NCBI GenBank assembly: GCA_937874455.1
Contig: CALNBE010000200.1
Span: 1-6,095 of the forward strand
Reading direction: 5' to 3'
Length of the DNA: 6,095 nucleotides
Source of the DNA: an uncultured Opitutia bacterium
GTDB taxonomy: Bacteria; Verrucomicrobiota; Verrucomicrobiia; Opitutales; UBA953
The notes beneath the pieces are model-generated. The model saw only the letters and a program-made list of their open reading frames with translations, did not search any database and was not told the DNA's origin. Shown here piece after piece: positions 5,345-6,095 of the stretch. A program made the translations under genes and the position numbers. The first letter of the stretch is position 1. Every line of letters starts with the position of its first letter.

Positions 5345-6095
5345 ATTTCCCGAGCAACGGGGGCGTCGGGCAGTCGAGGGAGAAGGCGATGGCGCGGAGC
5401 AATTCGGCCTCCTCCGGCTTGAGCAGCCCGTCGGAGGAAACCGCGGCCTCGGCGGCGCGCAGCACAGCCTGTTTGGCGGATGGAGCGGCGTGTTCGAGTT
5501 GCGCCAGCGCCTCGTCGAGTCGGCGGAAATGGCATTCCTCCGCGCGGAGGAAACGGGGCGTGCTACCCGAGGGCGCGGCGGCGGCTCCGGCGGCGAAAAT
5601 TTCCTCCGGCCCGATCCGGGCGGATTTTCCCGCATAGGCGAAAAAGGAAAGCACGACGTCGAGCGGCGCGGAGAGGTCGGCCTGATTACGGACGTGTCGT
5701 TGCCCCGGCTGCCGGAGCTGGTCCAGGTGGTGTTGGAGCATCCGCAACAGAGCGTATTCGTAAATGGAGACGCGCCCGTCGGCATCGACCAGTTGCCGGG
5801 CGACGGCGAGCAGTTTTTCCCGTTGCGCGGAGGAAAAACGGGCGAGAGTGCCGAGGGTGATTTGGAAGAGCGGCAGCCGTTGCAGCGGGGAAAGTGCGGC
5901 CAGTTGACGGTAGAGCCGGACGCCGTCTTGGGCGAAAACGCGGGCCAGTTCCGGGTCGGCATTGATGCAGTCCTGCTGTCGGAGGCGGACTTCGGGGTTT
6001 TCGTCGATCAGCAACGCGAGGACCAAAGGAAATGCTTGGGCGGGCTCGCGGGCCGCCTGATGCAGGGGCGGGGGAATTTCGTGCAGCAGCTCCTG
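5343..6095 (-). CDS. C-terminal part of an M48-type metallopeptidase-like protein (5' end outside window)
   Basis: The frame is open to the window edge, giving 250 residues; the true start lies beyond 6095. A TTG at 6026 could be mistaken for a start, but coherent coding sequence continues upstream of it (IPPPLHQAAREPAQAFP). Segments such as IPPPLHQAAREP, LALLIDENPEVRLRQ and the final LLRAIAFSLDCPTPPLL resemble the C-terminal region found in some bacterial M48 (Ste24/HtpX-like) membrane proteases. The catalytic HExxH would lie in the missing part, so the assignment is from memory of family style, not from an active site. Two TerB-like helical modules are visible, around LVDADGRVSIYEYALLRML (fragment residues 102-120) and AVSSDGLLKPEEAELLRAI (218-236). 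A linker rich in Ala, Gly and Pro lies between them. No transmembrane helix is obvious in the visible part. The gene ends inside a shared terminator. Confidence 0.6.
   Translation of the reverse strand, partial: QELLHEIPPPLHQAAREPAQAFPLVLALLIDENPEVRLRQQDCINADPELARVFAQDGVRLYRQLAALSPLQRLPLFQITLGTLARFSSAQREKLLAVARQLVDADGRVSIYEYALLRMLQHHLDQLRQPGQRHVRNQADLSAPLDVVLSFFAYAGKSARIGPEEIFAAGAAAAPSGSTPRFLRAEECHFRRLDEALAQLEHAAPSAKQAVLRAAEAAVSSDGLLKPEEAELLRAIAFSLDCPTPPLLGK

Noticed and set aside
5111..5962. 283-codon minus-strand frame overlapping the M48-like gene and the FMN reductase
   Set aside because: It is Ser/Pro/Arg-rich, runs through the terminator, and is out of frame with the coherent helical protein encoded from 6095 to 5343.

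Overview
The window looks like chromosomal DNA from a GC-rich Gram-negative bacterium, most likely of the Verrucomicrobiota (Opitutales-like). This rests on a PEP-CTERM surface protein built from chlamydial-Pmp-style GGA(I/V) and FxxN repeats, a secreted GH76-type glycosidase, and GC content of about 60-70% in most genes. The taxonomic placement is inferred from gene style, not from a marker gene.

Layout, left to right. Bases 1-129 are an AT-rich leader with no supportable gene. Bases 130-2175 (+) encode a 681-residue secreted beta-helix protein. It has a signal peptide, nine FxxN and six GGA motifs, one autotransporter-type passenger repeat and a C-terminal PEP-CTERM anchor. A hairpin terminator (2224-2263) separates it from the convergent GH76 gene (2280-3395, -). 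About 160 bp of divergent intergenic DNA follows. Then come aroB (3-dehydroquinate synthase, 3560-4669, +) and, 66 bp later, a flavodoxin-fold NAD(P)H-dependent FMN reductase (4736-5290, +). A near-perfect bidirectional terminator (5313-5344) divides that gene from the last one (5343 to beyond 6095, -). This last gene is the C-terminal 250 residues of what looks like an M48-type metallopeptidase protein with two TerB-like helical modules; its N-terminus lies outside the window.

How the genes relate. The first two both encode exported proteins, one a surface-anchored adhesin-like protein and one a mannan-type glycan hydrolase, but they are convergent and so not an operon. aroB is a shikimate-pathway housekeeping gene. 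The FMN reductase beside it could supply reduced flavin, which chorismate synthase later in the same pathway needs, but that link is only an inference. I see no tRNA, rRNA, CRISPR array, insertion sequence or phage gene. The most notable item is the Pmp-repeat/PEP-CTERM combination: a chlamydial-type adhesin passenger that carries an exosortase sorting signal instead of an autotransporter barrel.
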